DNA of 64,000 nt from Haliclona indistincta (Eukaryota > Porifera > Demospongiae > Haplosclerida > Chalinidae). The stretch is taken from assembly GCA_964017065.1 (NCBI GenBank), contig OZ024784.1, positions 3,143,152 through 3,207,151 of the forward strand, given 5' to 3'. Positions 10,262-21,893 of this stretch are shown in pieces. The stretch's first letter is position 1. Every line of letters begins with the position of its first letter. The notes beneath the pieces were generated by a model. It did no database searches and had not been told where the DNA came from. It saw only the letters and a program-made list of their open reading frames with translations. A program made the translations under genes and the position numbers.

Positions 10262-13200
10262 ATGGGCAACCAGATAACAGCCATTGCTCCCACACAGATA
10301 CTGCCTCTAGAAAGCTACTTTAGCGAGCTACAAGACTATGGGAAACCAACCAGGTGGCTCCTAGCCTCACCATGCAGCAACCTAGCTTCTTGTTGTTCCT
10401 ATTTTTATTCATTCTGTTTTTTTTTCACTCTAAAGATTAGGCAGCACACGGTTTATGAAGGTTGCTAGGACTACCTACAGGTTAGTGCATCATGATGGAA
10501 GGTATAATATTGCTATATGATACTGTAGAGATGGATCTGAAGTTGTTGTAAAGGTGTTTGCTAAAAATGATCCCTCTTTGCAACTAAAGATATACGAGAA
10601 GAGACTTCATGGTATGTGAACATCAGTTATAAACACGGCAGTACGTACATGTGTATAAATATCTAGATCTACAAGTAAAGCTACATGGGATACCAAATGT
10701 GCAGCCATTTTTGGGATACTGGGTAAGTACGTGCTATAGTAGGCTAGTTATATACCCGTGCGCAGTATGCGGCCGGGAGGGTTATGCATTTGACGTATGT
10801 ATATTTTTATGTGTATCGTCAAAAACACGCCTGTTTGCATCTTGCAGCTCGAAAATCTCCACGAAAACAATCTCTGCAGCATCTTCACTGAATTTATAGT
10901 CCTGTGAAGACATTTTCTGTGCTGGCAAGCCTTGCTCGAGCGGCTAATCCATGGCTTACTAAAGCTACGTGTCCTTGTAAGAGCAATGTACGGTATTGTG
11001 GGTGTGTCACCTAACCTCCTATCCATATTGACTGTTTTGCACTCAATCTCGATCACCATACGTTGATTTGTTACTAACTGAAGAACGACAAAGCCATCGT
11101 TAAAGTTCTTGAGGCCTTGGATCATAGTGCAATAGATGTGTTAGTACAATAGATGAGAAGCTATGCTATCATCAATTTAATCTAGAGCTGTCTATGGACT
11201 AGCTGTTGTTATTCTTGATTTTATGACTACACACAGGCATCAGACAGAGCTGCATATCTTGTGCGTCAATATATACACTACAACCTGTATGACAGAATCA
11301 GGTACTATAGTACTTTAATACACAAATAAAACAAATTATTAAATTACGCAGTACTCGACCATTCCTGAGTGTTATTGAGAAGAAATGGATTGTTTTCCAG
11401 CTGCTGAAAGCACTAGAGGACTGCCATAGCAAGAAGGTGAACATGCTGTTCTGTCTATAGCTCTCAGTATAATATGGATCTTTTAAAGATATTTCATGGT
11501 GATATAAAAACAGAGAATGTCATGTTGACAGGATGGCACTGGTGAGTGTATAAATAATCTTTATTAGCCTCATTATATAATTGTTATTTAGGGTGATCCT
11601 CACCGATTTTGCCAATTTCAAGCCAACACTACTGCCTGCAGTAAGAAAGAATTGCATCTTGTGTTGAATTTTTTTTCTTTCTCCTCAAGGACAATCCTGC
11701 TGACTATGCATTTTTCTTTGATACATCGCGAAGACGAACTTGCTACATTGCTCCTGAGAGATTTGTCCATCTTGCAGATTTTGGCAGCTACTCCCATGAC
11801 ACAACCGATGCCAGCACATTGCAACGCAACAAACACTATGCTCCTCTAACTGCAGCTATGGACATATTCTCCCTAGGGTCAGTTGTACTGTATCTGTCTA
11901 CTCACTCTTCTTTCCTGTTTGTTGCTGTCGCCTATAGGTGTGTGATAGCTGAGCTGTTTCTAGATGGTCAGCAGTTGTTTGATCTTTCACAGTTGCTTGA
12001 CTACTGCACTAAAGACTACAATCCTGAACAACAACTGAAGAAAATTCCCGACAAAAACATCAGAGTAAATTTATCTATTGCACAGAAATTACCTTTTTTG
12101 TCAATCGGTGTCTTATGCAGTGATGAAATGTCCTTGGCACATGTCACTTTTACAATGTACTTTCTCATGTCTTTCCCATTTATTGTTGCATCTATGGTTA
12201 AAGAAAAGTATTTTTCATGCCCTTGTCAGATCTGCAACAGTCTCTTGACTGTATTTCTCTCTTGTATTAACAGCGACTGGTCCGTCACATGATACAAATC
12301 AATCCTAAAGAGAGGCTCAAAGCAGAAGGATATCTTGCAATGTACAAAGGTACTGTGCACATTAAGGGTTTCAGACAAAATTTTTTTCTGGGGGGGAAAT
12401 TTTTTATCTGTTAAGGTGGCGGTGCACTTAGTTAATATTCAACACCCACGCAACGTGTGTTTATTAATAACTAGACTTATAACTACAGCGATTTACATAA
12501 CAGTATGGGGAAAATAATACATGAAGCGTCTATGGCTGCTATCTCGACTGTCGAGCAATAGATCGACACGCTTCAAACGCAGCAGCATGCAGCAGCATCT
12601 TGGCCACAGACGTATAGAGCGAATTTTCGTAATTCGATCCAGAATTTTTTTTAAGAACTTTTTCTGGTCTAAGCTTGTCGTTTTGCAGGGTTAGTAAGGG
12701 AGTATCGAAAAATCGCTCTATACGTCTGTGCGCGCTGGAATTTTAAAGCTGTAAACGAAGTTCTTTCCGGAGCAAGCAAGCCAAACTGGAGATAACAGCC
12801 ACAGACCGGTCTTTACTGGGCGAGCTCGCTGCTCCACGTTAGCTAAATACTTCGTGACTGAAACATGCTATAATTGATGTTTATCGATAGACAAAACAAA
12901 ATGCATACTGGAGCATGCCTGCACAAAAAATAAAGCTACTTGTAAAGTCATGAATCTCATTAAATTGGCACACCGCCACCTTAAGGTTGATCAGCTTTAT
13001 AGGGGTCTATCATTGTGACAACGCCTTATAGTAAATTGATTTATAATGATACACATAATAGCCGGCTGGCGCCATGTTATTGATACAAGTGCATAGTTTC
13101 TTCCAGTAAATACATTAGAAGCCTTCATCTCATCTGTTGTGGTTGAACTAGGGGAGACTACCTCTGTAATAATGAACTGGTATTTAAAAGTGATCAGTCG

Positions 13201-16200
13201 CTTTGGTTTGTTGTGCTGTACAAGATGGCTGATTTTGATGTTGCTGCAAGTTCACCTAGGCCTTCATGTGAATGCAAAGATAACGATGATGAAAAGACCG
13301 TAGTTTTGCCTATAATGAAAGATGAAGCTACTCAACTTGCTCCAATATTAACTCCTTGCGAGAATAGTGATGATGAAACGACTGATGAAGATTCGCTCCC
13401 ATGTACTAGTGCACTAGAACCAGATTTGCCCCGCCGGGGTTCGCTTGGGGAAATGGCTGCAAATTTGCATCCATCATGCGAAGAAGTGGCTGGAAATTCT
13501 CTTTCGAGTAAGCTGGGCGGCGAAGAGCAAGCTACGCCTCCTGGCTCGTGCGACGTGCTTGCATGCACTGATGTTCCTAAAAAGAGCGATAACGTGATTT
13601 CGTCCGATTCCGAGGCTAGTGACAGTGACACTACTCCATCATCCAGTCCATTCACTGACACTGAAGACAAAGAGACGCCTCCGTGCAGGAATGATGAAGC
13701 ACGAGAGGTCGGTGAAACGGTGTCTCCACGTTGCAAAAACGAAGAAAGCACATCTACGGCTCAGTCAGAGAGTGAAATTACCGAAGAAGCTCGTACGACG
13801 ACTGAACAGAGTGACCAGTCTTGTTTCAGTAGCAAAGAAGCGTTCGCAATATTAGCAGAAGCTTCCATCACGGGCGGGGCTGCAATGAGCAAACAGATGG
13901 GCCCGATCGAGATTTTAGCGCGGGAAATCCTGACTGCTGCTCCATCCAAACTAGGCTCGTTGGGGGAGATTCATAATGCTATTACTGAATTTCTCGCATG
14001 TGTGCTGGAAGGTCTTGGTAAAATACACAAACACATGGTTATGTTTTCTGAGGTACAAAATTTTCTTTTGGAATATTTGCTTGAGAAATTTGAGGGTAAA
14101 GTTCAAGAATGGATAACAGGCTCGTTGGAGAATGGTTTGGCTTCTGCATTCTCTGATGAAGACAGAAAGTCTGTCTGCAGTTCTTGTTCTAATGACAAAG
14201 AAATGATGAACAAACTTGACAATTTGGTTACAAAAATTGCAGTTAGAGAAAGCACCAAGTTAGTTGGCAAAGAAGCGGCAAGAACTACAGTCAAACAAGC
14301 AGCCAAGGAGGGAGTTAAACAAGTTGCAAAACAAACAGCAAAGACTGCTACTCAGCAAGCAACAAAGCATGGCGCCAAACATTTAGCAAAAATTGTCAGT
14401 AAGGGAGCGACACCTTGGTCAGTAATTCCTGATGTGGCGCAAGTCGGTTTGGAAGTCACTGGGCATGAAACTGCTGGTAAAGCCGTTGGTGCTACTGGGA
14501 ACATTGCCTTTGGAGCAGTAGCTGGAGCAGTTGTTGGAGGTCCTGTAGGAGCAGTCATTGGAGGAGCTATTGGTGGTGGTGTCTGGGTGGTTGGAGAGGG
14601 AGCTGGACAAGTTATAGACTGGCTCTGGTCATCATCATAGTGTGTTGTTGCTGAAGAACTATTATCATCTGTCTTACCATAACTATTTGCTGAAATGGCT
14701 TGTTTTATTGTATTTGTGTCTAAATAATCTTTGTTATTTGAAGCCATACTCATTGTACAGCTCATATCAATTTACAGAGCCCCTCCAGATTAATGTGTTT
14801 ACGTATATGGGGTTCCTGGCTCAATTACTATGTTAAATTATTCCGCTATCATTTGATGTGTAGGTGCTATTTTTCCGAACTATTTCTACTCGTTCCTTCA
14901 CGGTTATCTACAGTCATTCACGACAGCGTCTCAGTTGACTCCTGATCAGTGCATTAAAAAGTGAGTGTGTGTGCTTTAGTATGAAATTGTTGTGATAATG
15001 CTGTAGGCTATACGGTGACATCCAGGCTATTCTGGCTAACCTGATGCTGACCGATAAAGCTGACAATAATGAAGAGGAGTCTGGTGTTGAAGGTAAAGAA
15101 GGACTAAAGTCTACTCACCTTGTGCTTAGTACAGTCTGCTAATTCTGCTTATGCTTGAAAGCAACAATAAGTATCGATATCATTTTTTTATCATTGCAGA
15201 CGTGTTGGTGATTGTGTTGTCTGCGATAACATCTCATGTAAGAGCAACACAGGTATGCTGGTATAGAGATCTCTGCATCTCTTATTAGTCTCTGGTTTAT
15301 CATAGTTTGCTGCCTCTAAACTACAAGTGCTTGAGATGATGAAGACACTTGGTCAGTACATATCGGACAAGTGTGTCCTGGAGAGGATTGTACCATATCT
15401 GGTGAGTGAGAATTTGTTCATAAAATGATGTGGATATGATTCTTCCATAGCATCTTATGGTGAAGGATGGCTGGGCATCAGTACGAGCGGAGGCTATTCG
15501 TACTCTCGCATTTTGTCTGAACCTAGTCAAAAAGGTCCCCAGGAGGTGAGTAGTGGTCAGGTCACAATCTCTTCATAATTCGTCTCTTTGTTTTTCTTCT
15601 CAGTGAGTTGAATCTCTTCCAAGAGTACATCCTTCCCGTGATGGTGAGTGCAGCAATCACGTCGTCTGAATGTGTATCATTATTATCACTGTAGATGGGT
15701 GTACCAAGAGATGCTGATGTTCAGGTGCGGATCGCTCTTGCTGAGTGTGTGGCTGATCTGGGACTGTGCGCTCATCGGTAAGTGACTATCTAGACTCTTC
15801 TGTAATCTATGCATCTATTGTTGTACATTTATTTGTATTCAGGTTTCTAGAACTGGCTCAACTGCTGCAGAACCAAGAGGCAACTGATGACTCCATTATG
15901 GTTCAATATCAGGTATTGTTGAAGTGAGAGCAAACATCTATACATTGCTTTTTTTCTTCAGGTGCAGGGCAGCTATGATCATGAGCTGTCTCAGTTACAG
16001 GACTCGTTTCAATTGATTATTGTTCATCTTCTCAGTGATAGTGTAAGCTAGCCTCACGCCATGATTCACTGCATACTTGAACCATTTAGGACTCTAATGT
16101 GAAGAGAAGTTTCCTGAGGTGCAGTGCTGGTAAGCTGTGTGGTTTCTTTGGACCTCAAAAATGTGAGTTTAATCATACTGTGATCGTGTGATTGTATGAT

Positions 16201-16856
16201 TGTTATCCTCAGCCAAGGAGGTGATATTGTCACATATGATTACTTTCCTCAATGACAAGGTAAGGACTCAATGTTAACTTGTGCTCACTCACTCTCGCAT
16301 AGGCTAACTGGGAGCTTCATGCTGCATATTTTGATGCTATTGTTGATGTAGCCACTAAGATTGGTTATCGCAGTCTAGCAATAGTAGAGGCATTGATACA
16401 GCAGGTATTATAGCACACTAGTAGTGGTGTTTCAGTAAGCTAGTTGGTCTCCAGGGTTTGAGTGATCCAGAGGAATCAGTGATATGTGAGACTATTAGCG
16501 CAATGACTGCACTGTGTGACCGAGGACTATTTGACCTCAGACTAATGATGTCTGCACTCAAACAGATTGTACCATACCTCATTCACCCTGTCAGTCCTGT
16601 CTCAGTTGGTATTGTTGCGTGTGATTTTCTTGTCCTTGACATTAGGATATCTGGGCTCGCTATGCAGCTATTGGGTTTGTGTTGGCCGTTGCTAAGCAGT
16701 TAGATGAAGTGGATGTGCTGTGTTATGTTATACCAGAGATCAGTAGGTTCCTGAGTCATCAAATAATGAGCCTAGATGATGAAGTATGAGACAGCATCAA
16801 TGTATTGTCTAACCACTCTCCCCCTCCCTCCCTCTCCCTCTCTCCCTCCCTCCCTC

Positions 16857-16899
<43 letters not shown>

Positions 16900-19800
16900 G
16901 CTGGTTCTTCTCAATGCTTTGAAAGATCCCATACCACGTCCTGTACTAGATTTTGTACTCAAGCAACAAAATATTGAGAAAATATTTGAATGGTTAGTAG
17001 TTTGTGTTTATAGTGTACATTATTTGATATTGTGTTGCTTTACAGTTTGTTAGAGAGTCAGATGAACCGTACACTGTCCCATCATCATGGGACTGCTGCT
17101 GGACTAATGGATGCCACTCGACAGCAAGTGAGAACAAGTCAAATGTACACAATTATTATCACTGGTTGACCCTTTAGATACTGCGTAAGATGATCACACT
17201 TGGAATGAATGATGAACATGAGAAATTCCTACTGGTAAGCATGGTTTTAGTATATGGTTTTAGCTTGTATGGCTGTACATCCTCTAGTGTCAAATGATTT
17301 TTCACTCTTTTAGATACTAAAGGACCATCTTATGAAACAACACAGTAACAAACAGCAGTAAGTGATAGAAGTCGATATTCATAAATACTGTTTGATCATT
17401 GCAGGACTGTGGAGACTGAAGCTCACGCTACATCAGGAGCATTCAAAGGAGTGATTGAGCTAACCTCTGCCAGCCTCAAGTCCATACCACTAGTATACCA
17501 CAGCCAGACACTGCCCAGTGCCCCACCTAGCAAATCAAAGTATGTGCATGGTATACTACTCATCAAAGTTACCATTGTGTACTTCTATAGACGAGCGACT
17601 GCCAAGACTATTGCTCAAGCTCAGGTACACATTGAGCCCTACATTACTTTCAAACTGTCTCTTCCTTCTTTCTGTGCTCTCTTGAACTCTTGTTTTCTTG
17701 TTGTCAGAATGAAGAGTGGGGCCTCATGTTTGGTGAAGAGTCGGTGCACCTTAACAAATCAGATACCAAGTCACTCAAACTGTCTCCCAACTTAGTCAGC
17801 AAACTGTCACCGAAATTCAAAAAGAAGAACATTCAACAAGCTGACAGTGACCTATCAGTGTCCATCAGAGGTAAGAACATTGTGTGTTTTCCTGACATGC
17901 TAGAATTCTTTTATTATTATATTTTCGTTAGACTTCAATGCACTAGAGAGAGTAGGAATTAACTCAAGTGAAGGCAAGAAAGGCAAGCATCGTCGTTCAC
18001 GATCTGATGGAGCTAACGCTGGAATGTAAGCAAAAAATATGTACAAGCAAGTATTGAGCAAGCGAGTGTATTTATTTACAGAATGCTGGACAGCCCTCCT
18101 AGTCTAGTGAGAGGTAAGATAAACTAAGATAACCAAAATTCAATTCAAGTAACTATCTGCAGTGGAACAGACAACATGTATGGAGAACTTGAGAACATTG
18201 CTAGAGTACAAGAGAGGCCTATATGTGAAAGGTATGACTGTCAAATGCCTTTGGACTAGACTAAGCTTGAACTGACGTTGTGCAGATATGCAGTGTATGG
18301 ATAAGGGATACATTAAGCTGCCTTTCTATCAATGTTCTTCAGGGTAAGTGAGAACTGTCTATTTGCGTGCCTTATCTATGACTTTCTGCAGCTGGTCTCC
18401 CAAGGGACAATTGGTAGCTCATATCCACGATCATATGCAGTCCGTCAACAAGTCTGTCACTTGGCTACTCTAGTATCCATGACCTGCATGTGCTGTTTCT
18501 CTACAGACTATGTGTCCTTCCTGACAGCACACTGTTTGCATCATTCTCTGATGACTGTACTGTGAAGTTATGGGATGTACAGAAGATGGATGGATTGCAT
18601 GTTATCAATAAACCTCGACTAACATATTCTCAAGAGGGTCAGCCGTTATTCTGTGTTTTATCATTTTTCCTATTTCTCTTATACAGGTAGCGTTAAATCA
18701 GGATGTTTCTGCATGTCAAATCAGAGCATTGCCTCAGCTTCAACTGACGGCTCTATTCATGTGTACAGGTATCACAAACACTAGCAGACCTCATTGTCAC
18801 ATGTGTTATGTAGTCGAGAGCTTGTATTAGAAACATGGTTTTTGAACTATGTAGTATTGAGAGCGGCAAACAGAAGACTCCTAAAGTGAAACAATTTCTC
18901 AATTGGTCACTGGATCGTGAAGAGTATGGTAATGTAGTGGACATGAGTGAATTCACATCAGGTGGACAGAACCTCCTGACGTTTGTCACTACGAAGGGTA
19001 GACTGTGTGGATTAGACCTAAGAGCTCCTGGTCTGGCCTGGGACCTACAGAACAACAATAAACATGGTCAGCATGTAGATATTGTTAGTTTTATTAACAT
19101 GGTCAGCATGTGGATATTGTCAGTATTATTAACATGGTCAGCATGTGGATATTGTCAGTATTATTAACCAGCGTTATGCAGGTTTGATGATGTGCATGGC
19201 TGTGGACCCGTTCCAAAATTGGGTAGCACTAGGAACCAGTCTAGGATACCATATCATATGGGATATGAGATTTCAACTACCGATCAGACATTGGCAACAT
19301 GAGGGGCATGGAAAACGTTAGTTCAATATGTCAAAATATTAGCTCTTTATCTGTTCGATACACATGCAGCATATATCCACAGAGTATATCAGCTCAGCGC
19401 TCATCCCTCTCAACCATCCTCTCTCATCTCTGCTGTCAGTGGTAACAATGAAGTGTCAGTATGGGACATGGAGACTGCTATGCGCCGGCAAATGATGTGG
19501 GCTAGTCCGGCACAGCCCTTCACTTGTATGACAGATAATGTAAGCTAACAAGACCAACTACTGTATACTCTTGTCTTCTTCCTGTATACTCTTGTCTTGT
19601 TCCTTGTTCCAGCCATCCCAGCATGCAACAACCAGGAGTCTGTATACGTTCAATGTGGGCAACACTCATGTGGTGGTTACTGGCGGCTCAGATCGACATA
19701 TCAGACTATGGAATCTTGTTGATCCAGCACAGTGTGCTTGTGTTGTTAGACCATACAGCGCTTCATCTACACACTTAAACATACGATATAGGTTAGAGCA

Positions 19801-20072
19801 TTTGCATCCAATATCCATCTAATTATTGTTATCTATACAGCTCACAGGTAATTGAAGGGGTCGAGGTAACACGAGAGCTAAAGAGTGTTCCCAAGGCTGC
19901 TGGTACTAGTTCCAAAGGTCAGGAGCTACCTCAAGCTGAGTCACACATGCTCAGTCATGTTGACTACATCACAGCATTGGCTGTGACACCATACAAACAA
20001 CAGCAACAACAACAACAACAACAATTTATCATTAGTGCCTCTCATGATGGAGTCATTAAGTTGTGGAAGTGA
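10262..20072 (+). CDS. PIK3R4: VPS15 / PIK3R4, regulatory kinase-like subunit of class III PI3-kinase
   Basis: The protein scaffolds VPS34 and Beclin-1 in the complexes that make PI3P for autophagy and endosomal sorting. More than 20 short exons were joined by eye. The N-terminus MGNQITAIAPTQILPLESYF keeps the myristoylation-type MGNQ of the family. The kinase-like domain has VVVKVFAK, the catalytic loop HGDIKTENV (about 11500) and DFA in place of DFG (11606), as in VPS15 generally; the activation region is SRRRTCYIAPERF, followed by FDLSQLL. After a 2.5-kb intron (12352-14863) that hosts another gene, the reading resumes at AIFPNYFYSFLHGYL. It continues through HEAT repeats (about 15000-17400; VRAEAIRTLAF, LSHMITFLNDKANWELH) and ends in WD40 repeats (about 18400-20072; DDCTVKLWDVQKM, GNNEVSVWDMET, final HDGVIKLWK). 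A CT-rich microsatellite and a 35-bp triplication lie in its introns. The stop TGA is at 20070-20072. Confidence 0.93.
12415..12980. mobile_element. TTAA-flanked MITE in VPS15 intron
   Basis: The ends are GGTGGCGGTG... and ...CACCGCCACC, a 10-bp perfect inverted repeat, directly bordered by TTAA on both sides (12411-12414 and 12981-12984). TTAA duplication is the piggyBac superfamily signature. No transposase ORF is present. The terminal bases are not the classic piggyBac CCC/T start, so the family is uncertain. Confidence 0.7.
12605..12730. repeat. 18-bp perfect inverted repeat nested in the TTAA element
   Basis: CACAGACGTATAGAGCGA (12605-12622) is the exact reverse complement of 12713-12730, with a 90-bp spacer. 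The TATAGAGCG core resembles the ends of the TA-flanked element at 38203-38618. It may be a small MITE inserted into a MITE, or an internal hairpin of the larger element. Confidence 0.6.
13225..14640 (+). CDS. Nested intronless protein with acidic N-terminus and C-terminal glycine zipper
   Basis: A 471-residue uninterrupted ORF lying wholly inside a VPS15 intron in the same orientation. The first ATG of the frame, MADFDVAASSPRPS at 13225, is taken as the start. Residues 1 to about 200 are Ser/Thr/Asp/Glu-rich and probably disordered. Residues about 205-310 look helical (EILAREILTAAPSKLGSLGE, FLLEYLLEKF). A stretch at about 345-395 is a run of alternating Ala/Lys/Gln-Thr helical repeats (KQAAKEGVKQVAKQTAKTA). 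The C-terminus is a glycine-zipper hydrophobic segment (AGAVVGGPVGAVIGGAIGGG) before WLWSSS. Such segments usually insert into or pack within membranes. I recognise no family. Splice signals that would join it to VPS15 are absent, and VPS15 reads correctly when it is skipped. It could be a retrogene, a transferred gene or a lineage-specific gene. Confidence 0.8.
   Translation: MADFDVAASSPRPSCECKDNDDEKTVVLPIMKDEATQLAPILTPCENSDDETTDEDSLPCTSALEPDLPRRGSLGEMAANLHPSCEEVAGNSLSSKLGGEEQATPPGSCDVLACTDVPKKSDNVISSDSEASDSDTTPSSSPFTDTEDKETPPCRNDEAREVGETVSPRCKNEESTSTAQSESEITEEARTTTEQSDQSCFSSKEAFAILAEASITGGAAMSKQMGPIEILAREILTAAPSKLGSLGEIHNAITEFLACVLEGLGKIHKHMVMFSEVQNFLLEYLLEKFEGKVQEWITGSLENGLASAFSDEDRKSVCSSCSNDKEMMNKLDNLVTKIAVRESTKLVGKEAARTTVKQAAKEGVKQVAKQTAKTATQQATKHGAKHLAKIVSKGATPWSVIPDVAQVGLEVTGHETAGKAVGATGNIAFGAVAGAVVGGPVGAVIGGAIGGGVWVVGEGAGQVIDWLWSSS
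16818..16898 (+). repeat. CT/CCCT microsatellite in VPS15 intron
   Basis: A pyrimidine-only run of CTCC and CT units just before the acceptor CTCCTAG, so it doubles as an exceptionally long polypyrimidine tract for the exon starting at about 16901. Confidence 0.9.
19061..19165 (+). repeat. 35-bp unit repeated three times in VPS15 intron
   Basis: Three consecutive copies of a unit beginning AACATGGTCAGCATGT. The second and third copies are identical; the first differs at a few bases. Confidence 0.85.
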
Positions 20073-20204
20073 CCAAATATACTCATACTTGAGGATTGTA
20101 TTATTTATCACAAAATTAATAACATAATGGAGCGCAGAATTTATCCTTGCCACAATCGCATGTGGAATTCATCTATTATGATAATTATTATTATAGCCTA
20201 ATGG

Positions 20205-20311
20205 AAGTCTACTTGATAGTCTACTTAGTGATAGTCTACTTGATAGTCTTCTAATTAGTGATGGTCTACTTGATAGTCTTCTTAGTGATAGTCTACTTAC
20301 TATTCTTCACT
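20205..20311 (+). repeat. Short tandem repeat upstream of the fibrinogen-like gene
   Basis: Imperfect repeats built from GATAGTCTACTT and TTAGTGATAGTC lie between the VPS15 stop and the next start codon. This is the only notable content of the 276-bp gap. Confidence 0.7.
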
Positions 20312-20348
20312 ATCAAAGAGTGGCTGGATCCGCAAGCAGTGCACTACA

Positions 20349-21320
20349 ATGGCTGTTTTTAGCCTCCTTATGTTTCTTGTTTGGAGCAGATTTACTGAAG
20401 GAAACACTTTTCAACCAGTTGTCTATGAGACATCCTCAGGCTCCCAGTGTGGTCTCTTTGAAGATGATCAAAAACTGATGGAAACACTGAAGACAATTAG
20501 TCACCAAATACTTCATCCTGGATGCAACCCTTTATCAGCATGTTCAGATATTCCACACTGCTACTCATCTGCCACCTCAGGCTACTACCAGATCAAGGCT
20601 GCTAATGGTTCAACTGTTGAGGTCTACTGCGACTTGGAAGGGACCAACTGTGGAGGAGAGGGAGGCTGGATGAGAGTGGCCTATCTCAATATAACTGATC
20701 CATCCAGTCAATGTCCTGTTGGGTACAGGATTGAGACTGCCAACAATAAGAGCTTCTGCATTAGAAATACTACCAATGGTGGATGCAGTCCCATTCTGGC
20801 TGAATCATTTGGACTGAACTATTCAAAAGTGTGTGGATATGTACGAGGATATGCATATTCAACAATGGATTGCTTTCATTCTGGCAATAGAATGCTTGAT
20901 GGCAACTATGTTGATGGTGTCTCCATAACCTATGGTACTCCACCTACTCATCTATGGACATATGCTGCTGGACTGCAGGAAAATCCAAGTAATGACTATC
21001 CTGTACTCAACTGTCCTTGCAACACTCAGCCAGGACTTGCTCCTCCATCTTTTGTTGGTAGTAACTACTACTGTGAGTCTGGGTCACTAAATCATCCTGC
21101 TATTGACCAACCAATTGTATGGCTTACCAATGATCCTCTGTGGGATGGTATGCAGTGTGGAGGAGATGAGGGGCCATGCTGTAACCCAACAGGACTGCCA
21201 TGGTTTATCAGGAACATATCTACTAATACTACTGCTACTATCAAGGTTCGTGTCTGCCTGGATGAGATCTTTAATAATGAAAACATTGGAATCGATCGAC
21301 TCGAACTATATGTTAAATAG
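20349..21320 (+). CDS. Secreted cysteine-rich protein with fibrinogen-like segment, copy 1
   Basis: Single-exon ORF of 323 residues starting with a signal peptide (MAVFSLLMFLVWSRFTEG). Residues about 75-120 (SGYYQIKAANGSTVEVYCD then GGWMRVAYLN) match the opening of fibrinogen-related domains, in which YCD...GGW is the hallmark. The rest is a cysteine-rich extension (GYRIETANNKSFC, CGYVRGYAYSTMDCF, DPLWDGMQCGG, CCNPTGLPWF) ending VRVCLDE...IDRLELYVK. Many N-x-S/T sequons suggest glycosylation. I recall similar architecture in uncharacterised sponge and cnidarian proteins, but this is memory, not a search. A near-identical copy lies at 32718, and a truncated one at about 23757. The function may be carbohydrate recognition, by analogy with fibrinogen-related lectins. 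Confidence 0.85.
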   Translation: MAVFSLLMFLVWSRFTEGNTFQPVVYETSSGSQCGLFEDDQKLMETLKTISHQILHPGCNPLSACSDIPHCYSSATSGYYQIKAANGSTVEVYCDLEGTNCGGEGGWMRVAYLNITDPSSQCPVGYRIETANNKSFCIRNTTNGGCSPILAESFGLNYSKVCGYVRGYAYSTMDCFHSGNRMLDGNYVDGVSITYGTPPTHLWTYAAGLQENPSNDYPVLNCPCNTQPGLAPPSFVGSNYYCESGSLNHPAIDQPIVWLTNDPLWDGMQCGGDEGPCCNPTGLPWFIRNISTNTTATIKVRVCLDEIFNNENIGIDRLELYVK

Positions 21321-21339
21321 ATTTGACACAGGCTTGCCT

Positions 21340-21475
21340 GAAGTAATGAAGTAGTAGTGTACATGTAGTAGTGAAGTAGTAGTGTAGTAGTAGTAAAGTA
21401 GTAGTGTAGTAGTGAAGTAGTAGTGTAGTAGTGAAGTAGTAGTGTAGTAGTGAAGTAGTAGTGTAGTAGTCAAGT
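21340..21475 (+). repeat. GTAGTGAAGTAGTA-type microsatellite 3' of copy 1
   Basis: A low-complexity run of GTAGTA and GTGAAGTAGTA units immediately after the stop codon. The following 420 bp to the next gene show no coding signal. Confidence 0.85.
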
Positions 21476-21893
21476 GGTGTTGATTGTGCAATAACTAAAA
21501 TTTCTAAACTACCTACCTGTGTACTGTATTGATCAGATCAACAAAAATGATCAAATATAAATGCACAGCAAGTATATATGGATGTGAATTAGTAGTATTA
21601 CAGTTAAATGTGTTGCAATAATTTATTATGAATAAGTGTATGAATGTTAAAGCTAGCCGGAATGCATAGCAGAAACGCGATTCGAGGAAACATTGTGCTA
21701 TAGTGGTGTGAAAGACTTGTGATACCTATCACAGCAACACATGCATGTCATGGGTTCCTTACTTTCCCAGTTTCACTCGAACCACAAAACTAACACGAAT
21801 CTTGTATTATTTGTATGGCGGAACCTGTCCACAAAATCAAACGTGATTCATGAAAATTTGTCCTTTCTCGCTATACTATAGACACAGACTTTG

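Noticed and set aside
10728..11236. Open reading around 10850 (LENLHENNLCSIFTEF) as a VPS15 exon
   Set aside because: It runs into a stop, and VPS15 reads through correctly when PFLGYW is joined to ASDRAAYLVRQY at 11237; the stretch is intronic.
13225..14640. Reading the nested ORF as an alternative VPS15 exon
   Set aside because: It has its own ATG and stop and no flanking splice sites in phase; VPS15 continuity is preserved without it.
13332..14765. Several minus-strand ORFs antisense to the nested gene
   Set aside because: They are mirror frames of a Ser/Ala/Gly-rich coding region without motifs or splice support.
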